A stretch of DNA of 64,000 nucleotides. Source: Zarea fungicola. Taxonomy: Eukaryota > Ascomycota > Sordariomycetes > Hypocreales > Cordycipitaceae. Below are positions 51,901 to 62,049 of this stretch, piece after piece. Location: assembly GCA_900169235.1 (NCBI GenBank), contig FWCC01000335.1, forward strand, positions 1 through 64,000. The letters run 5' to 3'. The number at the start of each line of letters is the position of its first letter. Positions within the stretch are counted from its first letter, which is position 1. The translations under genes were made by a program, and so were the position numbers. The notes under the pieces are model-generated. The model searched no databases. It was given only the letters and a program-made list of their open reading frames with translations, and had not been told where the DNA came from.

Positions 51901-54099
51901 ATGCGTTCCGTTACACTCGCCGCCGCGGTGCCCGTGGCCGTCCAGGCCATCAGCATCGCAAACAACCTCGCCTTTGTCGACGACAACCGCGCCGTAGAGC
52001 TCCCCGGCCTTCTCCGCTTTCCCGTCGAGGCCAACTTGGTTCCCAACCACCACAAGGCTGCCCGCCGCCAGACCTCGGTCGACCTGCTCAACCAGCAGGG
52101 CACCGAGTACCTCATCACCCTCAACATGGGCACCCCGGGCCAGGACGTCAAAGTCGACTTCGACACGGGCTCCAACGAGCTCTGGGTAAACCCGGACTGC
52201 AGCACCTCGGGTGACGTCGCCTACTGCGAGAGCTTTGGCCGCTTCGTGCCCTCGTCCTCAACTGTGGACCTCCACAAGCAGGGAGGCGTCACCTACGGTA
52301 AAGGCGAGGTGACGTTTGAGTACGTGACCGACACCATTGGTCTCGGCGCGAGCCGCATCACTGGCCAGACCTTTGGCATGGGCACGTCCAGCAGCGACCT
52401 CTCCAACGGCATTCTCGGCGTCGGCCCGGACCTGTACGGCTTCGACGCGGCCCCCTACCCGCTCGTCGTGGACACGCTCGCCGCGCAAAAGGTCATCAAC
52501 AGCCGCGTCTTCAGCGTCGACCTCCGCGCCGTCGCCAACCCCCGCGGCGCCGTCATCTTTGGCGGTGCCGACACGAAGAAGTTCTCCGGCAAGCTGGTCA
52601 AGAACCCCGTCATCGTCCCCGGGCCGGACGGCGCCGTCCGGTACTGGATCAGCATGGACGGGCTCGTCGTCAACAAGCCCGACGGCACCAAGCAGACCGT
52701 CATTGCACCCACGAGCGGCGACCATCTGCCCATCTTCCCGGACACGGGCGCCACGCTCGGCCACCTGCCCCCGGCCGTCGTCACGGCCATTGCCGCGGGA
52801 TTCCCCGGGGCCGTGTACGATGCCACGTACAACCACTACACGGTGCCGTGCGCGCTCCGCGGCGAGGACAAGACGGTCGACTTTACCTTTGGCGGCGTCA
52901 CCATCAAGGTCTCGTTCAGCGACTTCATCTGGCAGCCGGACCCCAGCGTGTGCATCCTTGGCGTCGCGCCGACCGCGGCCGACAGCAAGACGTGGTCTCT
53001 TGGCGACTCGTTCCTGCGCGCCGCGTATGCCGTGTTTGACCAGGATAACAAGAATGTCTGGCTAGCGCAGGGCGCGGACTGCGGTACGCACCTGGTTTCG
53101 TTTGGCAAGGGTGCGGATGCGGTTACGGCGCTGGAGGGTGAATGCGGCAAGACCACGACCACGACGACTTCGTCCTCAACTACCACCACCAGCACTTCCA
53201 GCACTTCTTCGTCCACCACCACCACCACCACCACCACTACTACTACTACTTCTACCCAGACAACAGGCAGCAGCACCACTACCACTGGTACTTCAAGCGG
53301 TACTTCAAGCAGCACTTCCACGTCGACTGGTACTGGCAGCTCCACCTCTTCATCGACATCGACTGGCACCGCTACCAGCACCTCGACTGGCACCGGTAGT
53401 TCCAGCCACACCATCACCGGCACCGGTACTGGCATCACATCGATTCCCACGGGCACTGGCACCACCAGCGTGCCGTGGTCCAACACGACGACCACCACCA
53501 CCGTCCCTCTGACTACCTTCACCTCCACCTACCTCACCACCACCACATACACCATCACCTCGTGCCCGCCCGTCGTGACCAACTGCCCCGTCGGCCGCGT
53601 CACGACCGAGGTCATCACCGCCTACACGACCTGGTGCCCGGGCGAGGAGACCGGTACCGGCACCGCCCTGCCTCCGCCCAAGACCAGCACCGGCGGCAGC
53701 CACTGCCCCGGCCCCAACTGCGTCAAGCCTACTTCTTCCTCTGGTGGTAGCGGCGAGTGCCCTGGTTCCAACTGCGTCAAGCCTACTGGTTCCTCGTCCG
53801 CCGCGCCCGGTAAGCCCACCGCTACTCATCCTGCCGGCCAATGCCCCGGTCCCAACTGTGGCAGCGGCAGCAAGCCTTCCAGCTCTGCGGGAAGCCAATG
53901 CCCCGGCGGTGCCAACTGCCCTCACCCTACCGGCGGTCTGACGACGACGACTGTGTCCAAGCCGTGCCCTACCTGCGTCGGCGGGGTCCCGACTTCTACC
54001 TCGAGCAAGCCCCCTACGGTCACTGGTGCTGCGTCCGAGATGTTCCGCGTCTCTGGCGTTGCTGCCTTTGCTGCCGCCATTGCAGTCTTTATTCTGTAA
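51901..54099 (+). CDS. Yapsin-type aspartic protease, GPI-anchored, with Ser/Thr stalk
   Basis: From ATG 51901 the protein has 732 aa; the frame is open 165 nt further upstream, but 51901 begins a proper signal peptide (RSVTLAAAVPVAVQAISIA). A propeptide ends near a dibasic KAARRQ site. The pepsin fold has both catalytic motifs: VDFDTGSNELWV (Asp88) and FPDTGATLGHLP (Asp281, a variant of the usual DSGTT). FLRAAYAVFDQDNKNVWLAQ closes the domain near residue 395. Then comes a ~120-residue Ser/Thr stalk, a Cys-rich region with four CPGxNC units, and a hydrophobic GPI signal (FRVSGVAAFAAAIAVFIL). Yapsins act at the cell surface on wall proteins and secreted precursors. The tail is longer and more Cys-rich than in typical yapsins. 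Confidence 0.9.
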   Translation: MRSVTLAAAVPVAVQAISIANNLAFVDDNRAVELPGLLRFPVEANLVPNHHKAARRQTSVDLLNQQGTEYLITLNMGTPGQDVKVDFDTGSNELWVNPDCSTSGDVAYCESFGRFVPSSSTVDLHKQGGVTYGKGEVTFEYVTDTIGLGASRITGQTFGMGTSSSDLSNGILGVGPDLYGFDAAPYPLVVDTLAAQKVINSRVFSVDLRAVANPRGAVIFGGADTKKFSGKLVKNPVIVPGPDGAVRYWISMDGLVVNKPDGTKQTVIAPTSGDHLPIFPDTGATLGHLPPAVVTAIAAGFPGAVYDATYNHYTVPCALRGEDKTVDFTFGGVTIKVSFSDFIWQPDPSVCILGVAPTAADSKTWSLGDSFLRAAYAVFDQDNKNVWLAQGADCGTHLVSFGKGADAVTALEGECGKTTTTTTSSSTTTTSTSSTSSSTTTTTTTTTTTTSTQTTGSSTTTTGTSSGTSSSTSTSTGTGSSTSSSTSTGTATSTSTGTGSSSHTITGTGTGITSIPTGTGTTSVPWSNTTTTTTVPLTTFTSTYLTTTTYTITSCPPVVTNCPVGRVTTEVITAYTTWCPGEETGTGTALPPPKTSTGGSHCPGPNCVKPTSSSGGSGECPGSNCVKPTGSSSAAPGKPTATHPAGQCPGPNCGSGSKPSSSAGSQCPGGANCPHPTGGLTTTTVSKPCPTCVGGVPTSTSSKPPTVTGAASEMFRVSGVAAFAAAIAVFIL
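53152..53510 (+). repeat. Low-complexity Ser/Thr-coding repeat with ACC/ACT trinucleotide runs
   Basis: Trinucleotide runs (ACC, ACT, AGC) encode an almost pure Thr/Ser/Gly stalk. The pure CAC/ACC run near 53213-53250 is a slippage-prone microsatellite. It probably forms an O-mannosylated rod. Confidence 0.8.
53704..53925 (+). repeat. Four imperfect CPGxNC repeats in the protease C-terminus
   Basis: Units read CPGPNC, CPGSNC, CPGPNC and CPGGANC, spaced by Ser/Gly/Pro linkers of roughly 10-20 residues. Even cysteine spacing suggests small disulfide loops near the wall-facing end of the stalk. Confidence 0.75.
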
Positions 54100-54925
54100 A
54101 ATGAGGTTACGCCAATCTTGGAATCTTTATTTTTTACCTTTGTGGGATAGCGTATATGGTCAACTGAACATATTCATGGTAATTGGGTTTTTTAATGTAA
54201 TCACACGGTTTGGAGAGAAAAAAATTATATATTCTTATTTGCGTTTTGATGTAATAGTTGGAATGCAGAACCCCCCTTTTCAATGTACTTGATTTATTTT
54301 ACAATGGTAGGCGGCTATTGTGTGCAGGGCCTGGGTGCGTCTTAACTCTGTCGTAGTTTAGCTAGTGTTGCTGCCAAAGCGAGACACCACTAAGACAGCC
54401 GTAAACAAAGGCTTATGGATGATTTCAAATTTGACAGCGTGGAGCTGATGGTCGTTTCTTTTCATATTGAGCCATTTCTTCAACACGGATAATAAAGAGA
54501 ACCCCAGCCCTGTGCAGATTGTCCTGACAATGCCCACTACAGTCCACTAGGTACAGACTCTGCAGTCCACTGAACTCGCTAACCCGCAACCCGCAAGATC
54601 CAGGCACCAGGGGAAGACCCCTCTCCGCTCAATGGCGCTAGCCCGATTTAGGCAAGTCCATCTGCAGGCGCAAATTGAATTCTCGCCAACCTGCATGAGT
54701 CGTTGGGTGAGTCGGCCGTTGGCACCAATTGGTACATGAGGAAAATCTCTTCTCGCCGCAATTGTGCTGGCTCCGAATGCCCTCCCACCATCGTTGACAG
54801 TCGTCGCAGCGGCGCAATTTAGTCACTCCTTATCTGCCATCTGCTTCATCATCGCGGCTCGACAGTCGCGTCCACTCTCTCACCAACCAAACGCTCCTTT
54901 TTTGTCCCCCGGCTTACCCGTGGCG
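54100..54925. other. Intergenic region
   Basis: About 820 nt between the protease and the next surface gene. An ORF starting at 54764 extends the next frame upstream but lacks a signal-peptide start. Otherwise nothing is seen. Confidence 0.3.
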
Positions 54926-55717
54926 ATGCCTTCAATCGCCACCACCCTCGCAACGGCGCTCATAGCCCATGTCGCCGTCGTCACCGCTGCCAGCGCGGGC
55001 ACCAAAGTCTATGCCACCCCGCACGACAGCTACTCCTCCTCCATCGGCGTCCTCGGGTGCAAGGTCAATACGAACCGCATCGCGTACTGGCCCGACACCG
55101 TCACCTGCGACAACATTTGCGTGTCGCTGAGCTACGAGGACCGCCAGGTGTACCTCCTCCGCATCGACCAGTCCGGCGGCGCGCACGACGTCAGCTACGA
55201 CGCCTGGAACTACCTCTACACGGGCAAATCCGCCACTGACAAGCCCGTCGCCGGCGGCGGCATCGAGATGACGGCGCAGGCTGCCGACCCGTCCAAGTGC
55301 AAGGGGCTCATCAACACCCCAGGAAGCAAGCTGCCCCTCAGCGCCGCCAACAGCATGAACTACCTGTCCGACTGCCTGTCCAACAAGGCCAGCAGCTGGG
55401 TCGCGCAAAACTACCTCGTCTACAACGTCCTGGACCCCATCTGCACCCTGGGCTTTGACGAGGTCTGCAAGCTTGACTTTCCGGCGCAGAACCAGGCGAC
55501 GTGCCCGCATACCCTGGGGCTGCCAGACGTTCTCAAGGGCGCGCCCGTGTACAATATTCGATATCCGAGCGGCGACAAGGTGCTCGCGACGTCGGGTGTT
55601 GCACCAACGGCGGCCAGCCCGGGCAGCGGCGACAAGGAGAATGCCGCGACGAGGACGATGGGTGCCGGCTCTCTGCTTGCCATTATCGGCGCCACGGCTT
55701 TATTACTCTTGCGGTAG
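54926..55717 (+). CDS. Small secreted GPI-type protein, conserved fungal, unknown function
   Basis: From ATG 54926 the product is 263 aa. It has a signal peptide (TTLATALIAHVAVVTAASAG), a compact domain and a GPI-type tail (GAGSLLAIIGATALLLLR). The domain has about eight cysteines and conserved-looking blocks: KVYATPHDSYSSSIGVLGCK, NRIAYWPDTVTCDNICVSLS and YLLRIDQSGGAHDVSYDAWN, then YLSDCLSNKASSWV and DEVCKLDFPAQNQATCPHT. The layout recalls small secreted double-psi/barwin-like barrels, but I cannot confirm that fold. I believe similar proteins occur in many ascomycetes without a known function. The upstream ATG at 54764 would put 54 residues before the signal peptide and is unlikely. No intron is needed. 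Confidence 0.75.
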   Translation: MPSIATTLATALIAHVAVVTAASAGTKVYATPHDSYSSSIGVLGCKVNTNRIAYWPDTVTCDNICVSLSYEDRQVYLLRIDQSGGAHDVSYDAWNYLYTGKSATDKPVAGGGIEMTAQAADPSKCKGLINTPGSKLPLSAANSMNYLSDCLSNKASSWVAQNYLVYNVLDPICTLGFDEVCKLDFPAQNQATCPHTLGLPDVLKGAPVYNIRYPSGDKVLATSGVAPTAASPGSGDKENAATRTMGAGSLLAIIGATALLLLR

Positions 55718-56528
55718 CCATGTCCGGCAGCTTTCTTTCTTTCCACTATTGTTTCTTTTTTGCGCGCGTTTTTGCTGGTATGGTTCGGCGCCTTTGTAAT
55801 TTATCAGTAACGCAACATCGCGTCTACATTTATATACCTCTAACGATACCCTGTTATATATGATAATTTGCAACAAAAATTCATCAAGTTACTCTACTAC
55901 CTGCTGTTCCATTTATCGCGTATCCTTGTCACTGTGAGTCCTAGCGTCGTCTGACAAAACAGCCGAGATAAAGTTCACCGGTCCATGTCTGGTTAGCCTG
56001 TAACAGGAGGCAGTGTGAAAAAAAAAAAAAAAAAAAGAGGCAATGCCAAATGGGAGGGAACAGTCTCACTCACTCCACAACTGCTCAGCCCGGCATTTCC
56101 AAAGTTCCTACTCATTAGCGCCGAAACCACTGCCCACTTTCCACTCCTCCATCAGCACGACACTACTGACTGACTTCTCACTGTCAATGAAAAAGACGCC
56201 TTTCCCCAGTTCCATCGTATAAGATTTTCGCAGCACGTGCTCAGTGACAGAAGCAGCGACTCATATTTTTATCAAGTGTAAATCAACATCCTCTCGGCCG
56301 GCTTCATACCCACTAGCGCCCACTGCGACTCCGCAAATCTCTCAGCCTTATTCAACGGCTGAGACCTGCTGTCGGCCGTCATCGACTCTCATCCGCTTCC
56401 ATCATTGCATCCTCCACCGGTTTGCCAGAGAGCCCGCGCCCTCGCCCTCGCCCTCGCCATCACCCCAGCCCGATCAACTTCCCTTGGCCCTGCCCCGCGG
56501 GGCCGACACTATCAAAGCGCCCGACAAA
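55718..56528. other. Intergenic region with poly(A) tract
   Basis: About 810 nt with an A19 homopolymer at 56018-56036. A CCCTCG trinucleotide-pair repeat (about 56437-56456) lies in the leader of the next gene. No other feature is visible. Confidence 0.35.
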
Positions 56529-57905
56529 ATGTCATCCGACACGGACGCCTCCGAGACGGGCGGCTCCAGCGGCCTCGTCAATGCCACCTCTCACACTGGC
56601 TTCGACTGGCCAAATAACACTGCTGTCGTCCCGATGACGACGCCATTCGCGATGCCCTCTGGCTGCCTCGACTACAATGGCGGTACCGTCAGCATCGATT
56701 CTAGTCAACTATATTCAGTTAGCAACAATACGTTTGCCGTGGGGACTACGTTGAGGATGAACGAAGACGTCCTGCAGAGACCCTCCTGCCTGCCATCAGG
56801 TATCCAGAACGCGACATACTTTCCAGCCGTCTGCCCGAGCGGATGGACATATTATAGCATGGTGCCCCCCGATAGCTATACTTGGCTCACGACCAACAGT
56901 ACACTTGGCTATCCCGCGATGATGACGACTGCATATTGCTGTCCTAGGTAAGTTTGCGAAACAATCCAAGCCCTCGCCAGAGGGGCCCCAAAACGGAGAC
57001 GGCTGTGCGACACGAGACTGACTCTTTTACTTTGCAGCGGCTACACCATGTTCGTGCCAAGTTTCACAATAAGCGGCGGGCTTGTACCAAACTGTTCTCG
57101 CCAGATTACAGCAGGTCAACTCTCGGTCACGGTCGCCGTTGCCAACGAGAGTAGCTCCGCCGTGACGGCATTCCGCGGCGCAGCGACGCTCCTCTATCCC
57201 CCCATGGCGGTTTCGTGGATCTCCGAGGCTGTCGAGACAATGTCGCCCGAGCCACCATTCATAGACCAAAATTCCTTCGTGCCAACGTGGGTACCGGGCA
57301 CCCCGGCACAGCAGTTTCTCAAGAGGGCACCCCAGCCCCTGAGTAGCCACGGCTCGGGCCTCGCGACGACGGTCTTTGTGGCCGTCATTGCTGTGCCCAT
57401 TCTCATGTTCATTCTCATTCTGGGCATTTGCATCTGCTGCTTCCGTTCCCGTCGTCGGAAAGAGAAGCGCGAGATTGAGAAGGAGCGAGTCGAATCCGAG
57501 GCCGCTGCCGCCGCCGCCGCCGCAGCAGCAGCAAGCACAGCAGCAGTTCGCACCACTACAACTATAGATACATCTGCAGCACAACATAACAGGCAATCAA
57601 GAGTCGAAGGAGAGGCGGAAGCTGGCGCGAGTGCACAGGGACACAGTCCGATGGACCCCTTTGATGATAGCATGGCCATACAGAGACCCTCGGCAGAGCA
57701 TCATACGCCGGTGCACCCGCTGGCAGGCTTTGTCAAGCCTCCGTACCCAGGCCTGCCGTCGCATGGGTTCGATGGAATTGACGAGCCGCCGCCGTACATG
57801 GAATCAGCCAGCTACGATGCGGCAAGAGCAGGATTACAGGGGCAAACACCACAGCAGGCGTCACAACAAACGCAGCATAATACGGAGCGTGAAGCACATG
57901 GCTGA
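56529..57905 (+). CDS. Single-pass membrane protein with Cys-containing ectodomain and cytoplasmic PY motifs
   Basis: Exons 56529-56947 and 57038-57905 (90-nt intron; AG|C restores Ser in CCPSGYTMF) give 428 aa. The N-terminal ~275 residues form an ectodomain rich in Asn/Thr/Ser with several NxS/T sites and cysteines (PSCLPSG, AVCPSGWTYY, AYCCPSGY). Then comes one strong TM helix (TVFVAVIAVPILMFILILGI) followed by CICC and a basic RSRRRKEKR stop-transfer. The cytoplasmic tail contains an Ala run encoded by a GCC/GCA repeat and PPxY-like motifs (DEPPPYMES, VKPPYPG), possible docking sites for a WW-domain ubiquitin ligase of Rsp5 type. No classical signal peptide precedes the ectodomain, so insertion may rely on the TM. 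I do not recognise a named family; a surface sensor or adaptor is only a guess. Confidence 0.78.
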
Positions 57906-58140
57906 GCAAGGCATTGTGCTAAACCAAAAAGAAAAATAAAATAAAATAAAGAGCTTGTTGATTATGGGACCACGACCACGGCTGTACAAAATAGTCTTAA
58001 CATATTAATTCACAGGAGCCAATGCAACAAAAGGGTTGGTGCATTTGGCTTATTTGTATCAATTTATTATTGTATATATTGTCCAATAATTCTCGGCCGC
58101 TACCTTGACCGTTGTAGATGACCACAGAGAATTGAAACTT
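57906..58140. other. Convergent intergenic region
   Basis: This is 235 nt of AT-rich 3' sequence with AAATAAAATAAAATAAAG near 57932-57950, a likely poly(A)-signal-like tract. Confidence 0.35.
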
Positions 58141-59451
58141 TTACCAAGAGCCATCGGCCAGGAAAGCCTTGAGCTTGTCGTCCAGCCACTTGACATCGAC
58201 GGGGTTCGTGCCGGGACCGCCAGCCCTTTTGAACGCGATATTGGTCAGCACGTGCAAGACAAAGGCATACGTTTTCTCGTTTTACTAGAACAGGATTTTT
58301 GAAACTGTGCAGGAAATAAGGAAGAGCTTACCAGTGTCCAAAGATGGATGGGAAAGGAATACACTTGCCAACCCCTGGCTTCATATTCTCGACTTCAATC
58401 TCCGAGTCTTCGGGTGGGAAGTAGAGATCTGTCTTGCCAGGGAGGACGAGCGTCTTGGCCTTGATGCCAGCCATGGCCTTGGCAAAGTCCTTGTTGTACG
58501 GTGGCTGGTTGGAGCAGTCGGCCGTCTGCCATGTGTGCAGCATATGCAGCATGTTTTCGGGGTCTACAGAAATCAGATGTTAGTCGACCGCTCAGTACCT
58601 TGTCTGACAATTCTCGAGCCAGCGTCCAAATTCTGCAAGATGCGAGAAAGGAGAGTGAAGGAGAGAAACGTACCCTTGGCAAGTGCCCACTTCTCCCAGA
58701 AATTCACCATGAAATCCTCCAGATCCTTGTACCCCAGCTTCGTCTCGTACAACTTCTCGCGGTAAAACGCCTGACTGAACCCCCAACCCGCATACACCCT
58801 CCCCAGCGCCTTGAGCCCTGCGATGCGCTCCTCATCCGTCCATTGGCCGTAGCCGCCCGCCGACTTCTCGCCCACCTCGCCCTGCCCGCTCCCCGCCGAC
58901 GCCGCGCGCTTGGCCGCCAGCGTGGCCGATTTCACGCCCTCGAGGAAGACCTGGTTGTGCACCGACGTGCGCGCGCTCCCGCAAAACGGCACGGCCAGGT
59001 CCGCAAAGTCAGGGAACTGCGTGATCCACTGGTACGTGTGCCCTGCGCCCATGCTCCAGCCCAGCACCATCCTTGCGTGCGACACGCCCAGGCCGGCCGT
59101 CACGAGCCGGTGCTGGGCCGCGACGTTGTCCCGCACCGTCACGTCGGGGAACTTGGCGAGGCCGCCGCCGCCGTTTTTGTTGGCGCGCTGCTCGCGCGTG
59201 TTGGAGGGGCTGATGGACTGGCCGTTGCCAATCATGGCGGGCACGATGATGTAGTACTTTTCCGGGCTCAGGGCCATGTCGGGCCCAATGAGCCATTCAT
59301 TGTCGGCAATGTTGCCGCTGAACCAGGACGGGTAGATGATGGCCGGGTTGGCCTTGTCGCCGTAGGTCTTGTAGGCAATGTAGGCGTTGGGGATGGTTTC
59401 GCCCGACTCGAGGGCAAATTCGCCGAGGTCAAAGGTTTCGTATTCTCCCAT
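58141..59451 (-). CDS. Alpha/beta hydrolase of the homoserine O-acetyltransferase (MetX) superfamily
   Basis: Exons 58674-59451, 58332-58563 and 58141-58225 (right to left) give 364 aa. The domain begins GEYETFDLGEFALESGETIP. It has the oxyanion region IIYPSWFSGN, PAMIGNGQSISPSN, the nucleophile elbow VLGWSMGAGHTYQW (Ser133), the acid region LVLPGKTDLYFPPED and the catalytic His in GHWAGGPGTNP, which is completed across the last intron (TG|G = Trp). This is the MetX fold. The sequence seems to belong to a fungal side group and not to the classical methionine-pathway enzyme, so acyl-transferase and esterase activity are both possible. The ORF could start at 59538, but those 29 residues are Lys/Glu-rich leader-like, so I prefer 59451. 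Confidence 0.86.
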
Positions 59452-60496
59452 TTTGGAGTCCTTGTTTTTTTCTTCTTTTCTTCTCTTTCCTCTTTCCTCT
59501 TTATTACACACGTTTTCCTTTCTTGTTTCGTGACACAATACAGGAGCAAGTTAAACACAAGGTTGTAGCTCAAGATTAGGTTTGGTAAGATTTGGCAGAC
59601 TACACACTTGGCACAAGGAGAACCATTTTTATCAATACAAGGCGGGCGATACCCCGGGTACCTGACTTAGACGTAATCGTTTTACCACTGGTATCCCTAC
59701 TCCGTGACCCCTCATTCATATCGGAGTGGCTCCCAGCCAAAGTGTGGAGAAGAAGCGGCAGGGAACGCCTCAAAAGGCAACTGTACATCCCGAGCTCAGT
59801 CCGATATGCCTATCGGCTGGGGATAGATGTGACCTGTGATTGTCAGGTGCGGGGCTCTTTTGTGATGAAAATTCTCTTTTGAGACCTTTTTAAAGTCTCG
59901 ACCATGCACGTCGGGTCTCGAGGCCAATTCAGCTCTCCTCCGATGAGGGGTCCCACCCCGGCACTGGGGCCGACTTATACGGAGGCTCACAACATAGAGC
60001 TAGATATGCGTGTAAGCCGTAATACTAGGGTAGTGTACGTGCCTGTATCTGCATAAGCATGCACGCATAGAGCACACATCACTATTCCGACAGAAATACA
60101 GAAACCTCAGTCATCTGGATCCAGAGTTGTTCAAAATAATGTAGCATTGTCGCCACAGTCCGGATTATCCCATCAAAACTAACCCTCCCATATCTAAGCG
60201 TGACAATATTTTTTTGGCAAATATGAACCCAAAAGTGCCTGTATCCTTTTCTACCCTATTCCACACCCAACCAGCATGTCTCTTTTTCCCTTTTCGCATG
60301 TCCATCATCATCACTTCGCCAAGGCCGTGCCCGACATTCAAAAGTAGCCTAGCTTGCGACCACTTTTCCCCCTCCTCCCTTGGTTCTTTTCCGTCATCAT
60401 CATAAATAATTAGGCTATGCAGATAGTGTTGTTGTTGTTGCTGTGCTGTGCTGTGCTGTGTTGTATTGTGTTGTATTGTTGTGTTGTTTATATGTT
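59452..60496. other. Intergenic region with inverted repeat and TTG/CTG repeat
   Basis: About 1 kb. GACCCCTCAT...CGGAG near 59704-59724 is inverted near 59937-59953 (CCGATGAGGGGTC) with a 6-nt interruption in the first copy. At 60427-60488 a TGTTG/TGCTG pentanucleotide-rich tract abuts the LIS1 3' end. No ORF of interest. Confidence 0.35.
60427..60488 (+). repeat. Microsatellite tract of GTT, GCTGT and GTATT units
   Basis: The tract has GTTGTTGTTGTT, then repeated GCTGT, then GTGTTGTATT units. It lies in the 3' flank of the leftward LIS1 gene. Confidence 0.8.
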
Positions 60497-62049
60497 CTAG
60501 TTCGCCCACACCCTGACAGCCATGTCTACACCACCCGTAGCAATTACACAGCGAATCTGCGCATTGTCGTCATCGGGCTTCTTGACGGCGCGCGCATCCT
60601 CGTGGCCCGCCGAGCCGCCATTGGTTGCTGGCGCGTCCTTGACGATGCTCGGCGCCCACCGCAAGCACTTGACAAAGTGCCCGTGCGCGTGCTCCAGAGT
60701 CTTGGCGCACTTTGCCTCCTGGGTGAGGTCCCAGCAGCGTATTGACCGGTCGTCGGCCGCCGAGAGCAGGTATTTGCCGCTGGGGTGGAAGACGAGCCCG
60801 TTGATCCAGTTGTCGTGGCCGATGAGGACCTTGAGGCACGTGCCGCGCGAGTCCCACAGCCGAATCGTCTTGTCTCGCGAGGCCGTCGCCATAAACTCCG
60901 CAGGACTCGTCAGCGGCGGGGGCTTCTTCAGTCCAGCCATCGTAGCCAGGTGCTGGTATGCGGATGGCGGAGCAAACGCACAGCATTGTACGACGTGTTC
61001 GTGGCCAATCATGGTAATCTTGGTTTCTGGATTCGGGATGCTGAGGTCCCATAACCGCGCCATGTGATCAGCGCTCGTGGAAATTAAATAGTTGCCATCT
61101 GGTGAAGGGCAGACGTCTCTAACCCAGTCTGCGTGGCCGGACAGCGTCTTGACGCAGTATCCTGTTGTCGTGTCCCAAATCTTGAGTGTCTTGTCGCCAC
61201 TGGCACTGACGAGCATGTTGCCCGAAGAGAACGCGCCGGCCGACCCGGATCCAGAGGGTATGAACCGGACAGCGCTGACACTGTGGTCGTGTCCAGAGAG
61301 TGTGCGGATGTTCTTGTAGCCGTCCGACGGGTCCCACAGCTTAATTGACAGATCCGAGCTACACGACGCCAGCAGGGTGGCCGTCTTGGGGCCGCCATAG
61401 TCGAGATCTGTAACTGCTCTTGTGTGGCCCTTGATGGTCCGCTCTTGCTCACCGAGCTCCCAATCCCATATCTTGATTGTGCAGTCGTCTGATCCAGAGG
61501 CCAGCGAGCTGAATTTGGGATGAAATGCCACGCAGTTGACGGGCTCACGGTGGCCTTCCATGGCGTGTCGTGCGGGGAGCCGCGGTAGCCAGGAGGAGGG
61601 GTCGGTATTTCGTTTTGAGATTGACGTCGGCGTTGCGCTGTCAAGCTCGGATTGTAGGAGGGCATTCCTCGTTTCCAGCTCCATGATCTAATGGCGACAG
61701 ATTCGTCAGTGCGGTGCCCTGGGGGCTGTCAATGGTCCCCGCTGCGGTTTCGAGGCGTACCTTTTTTTGTAGCCTCACAATACTTGTCCACTTCTTCTCC
61801 AACAGTGACTCGTACTTCTTTGCCGTCGCAGTGTCGTATACATCTTCGCCTAGTGAAAGCTCCTCGCGGAGAGCCGCTGCACTGTTGGGTAGCTTATTGG
61901 CCGAGAGGTAGGCTATGATGGACTTGTGTCTGCACACGCACGTAAAAAGAAATCGGTTAGCATTTCAACTCCCAGCAGAATTGCAATCGAGGGGTCTGGT
62001 TATGCACGAACAATTCTTCGGCCTGCCGCGCAGGCAAGGTACGGCTCAT
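60497..62049 (-). CDS. nudF: Nuclear distribution protein LIS1/NudF (PAC1)
   Basis: Exons 62012-62049 (38 nt), 61761-61929 and 60497-61687 give 465 aa. The tiny first exon encodes [13 protein letters not shown], the canonical start of LIS1, and splices as TT|A before [20 protein letters not shown], the LisH dimerisation motif. A short coiled coil follows ([20 protein letters not shown] across intron 2). Seven WD40 blades come next, beginning [20 protein letters not shown] and ending [11 protein letters not shown], with [24 protein letters not shown] and [20 protein letters not shown] visible. LIS1 binds dynein and regulates its motility, driving nuclear migration in hyphae. All phases close. 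Exon 1 is easily missed because it contains only 12 full codons. Confidence 0.94.
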
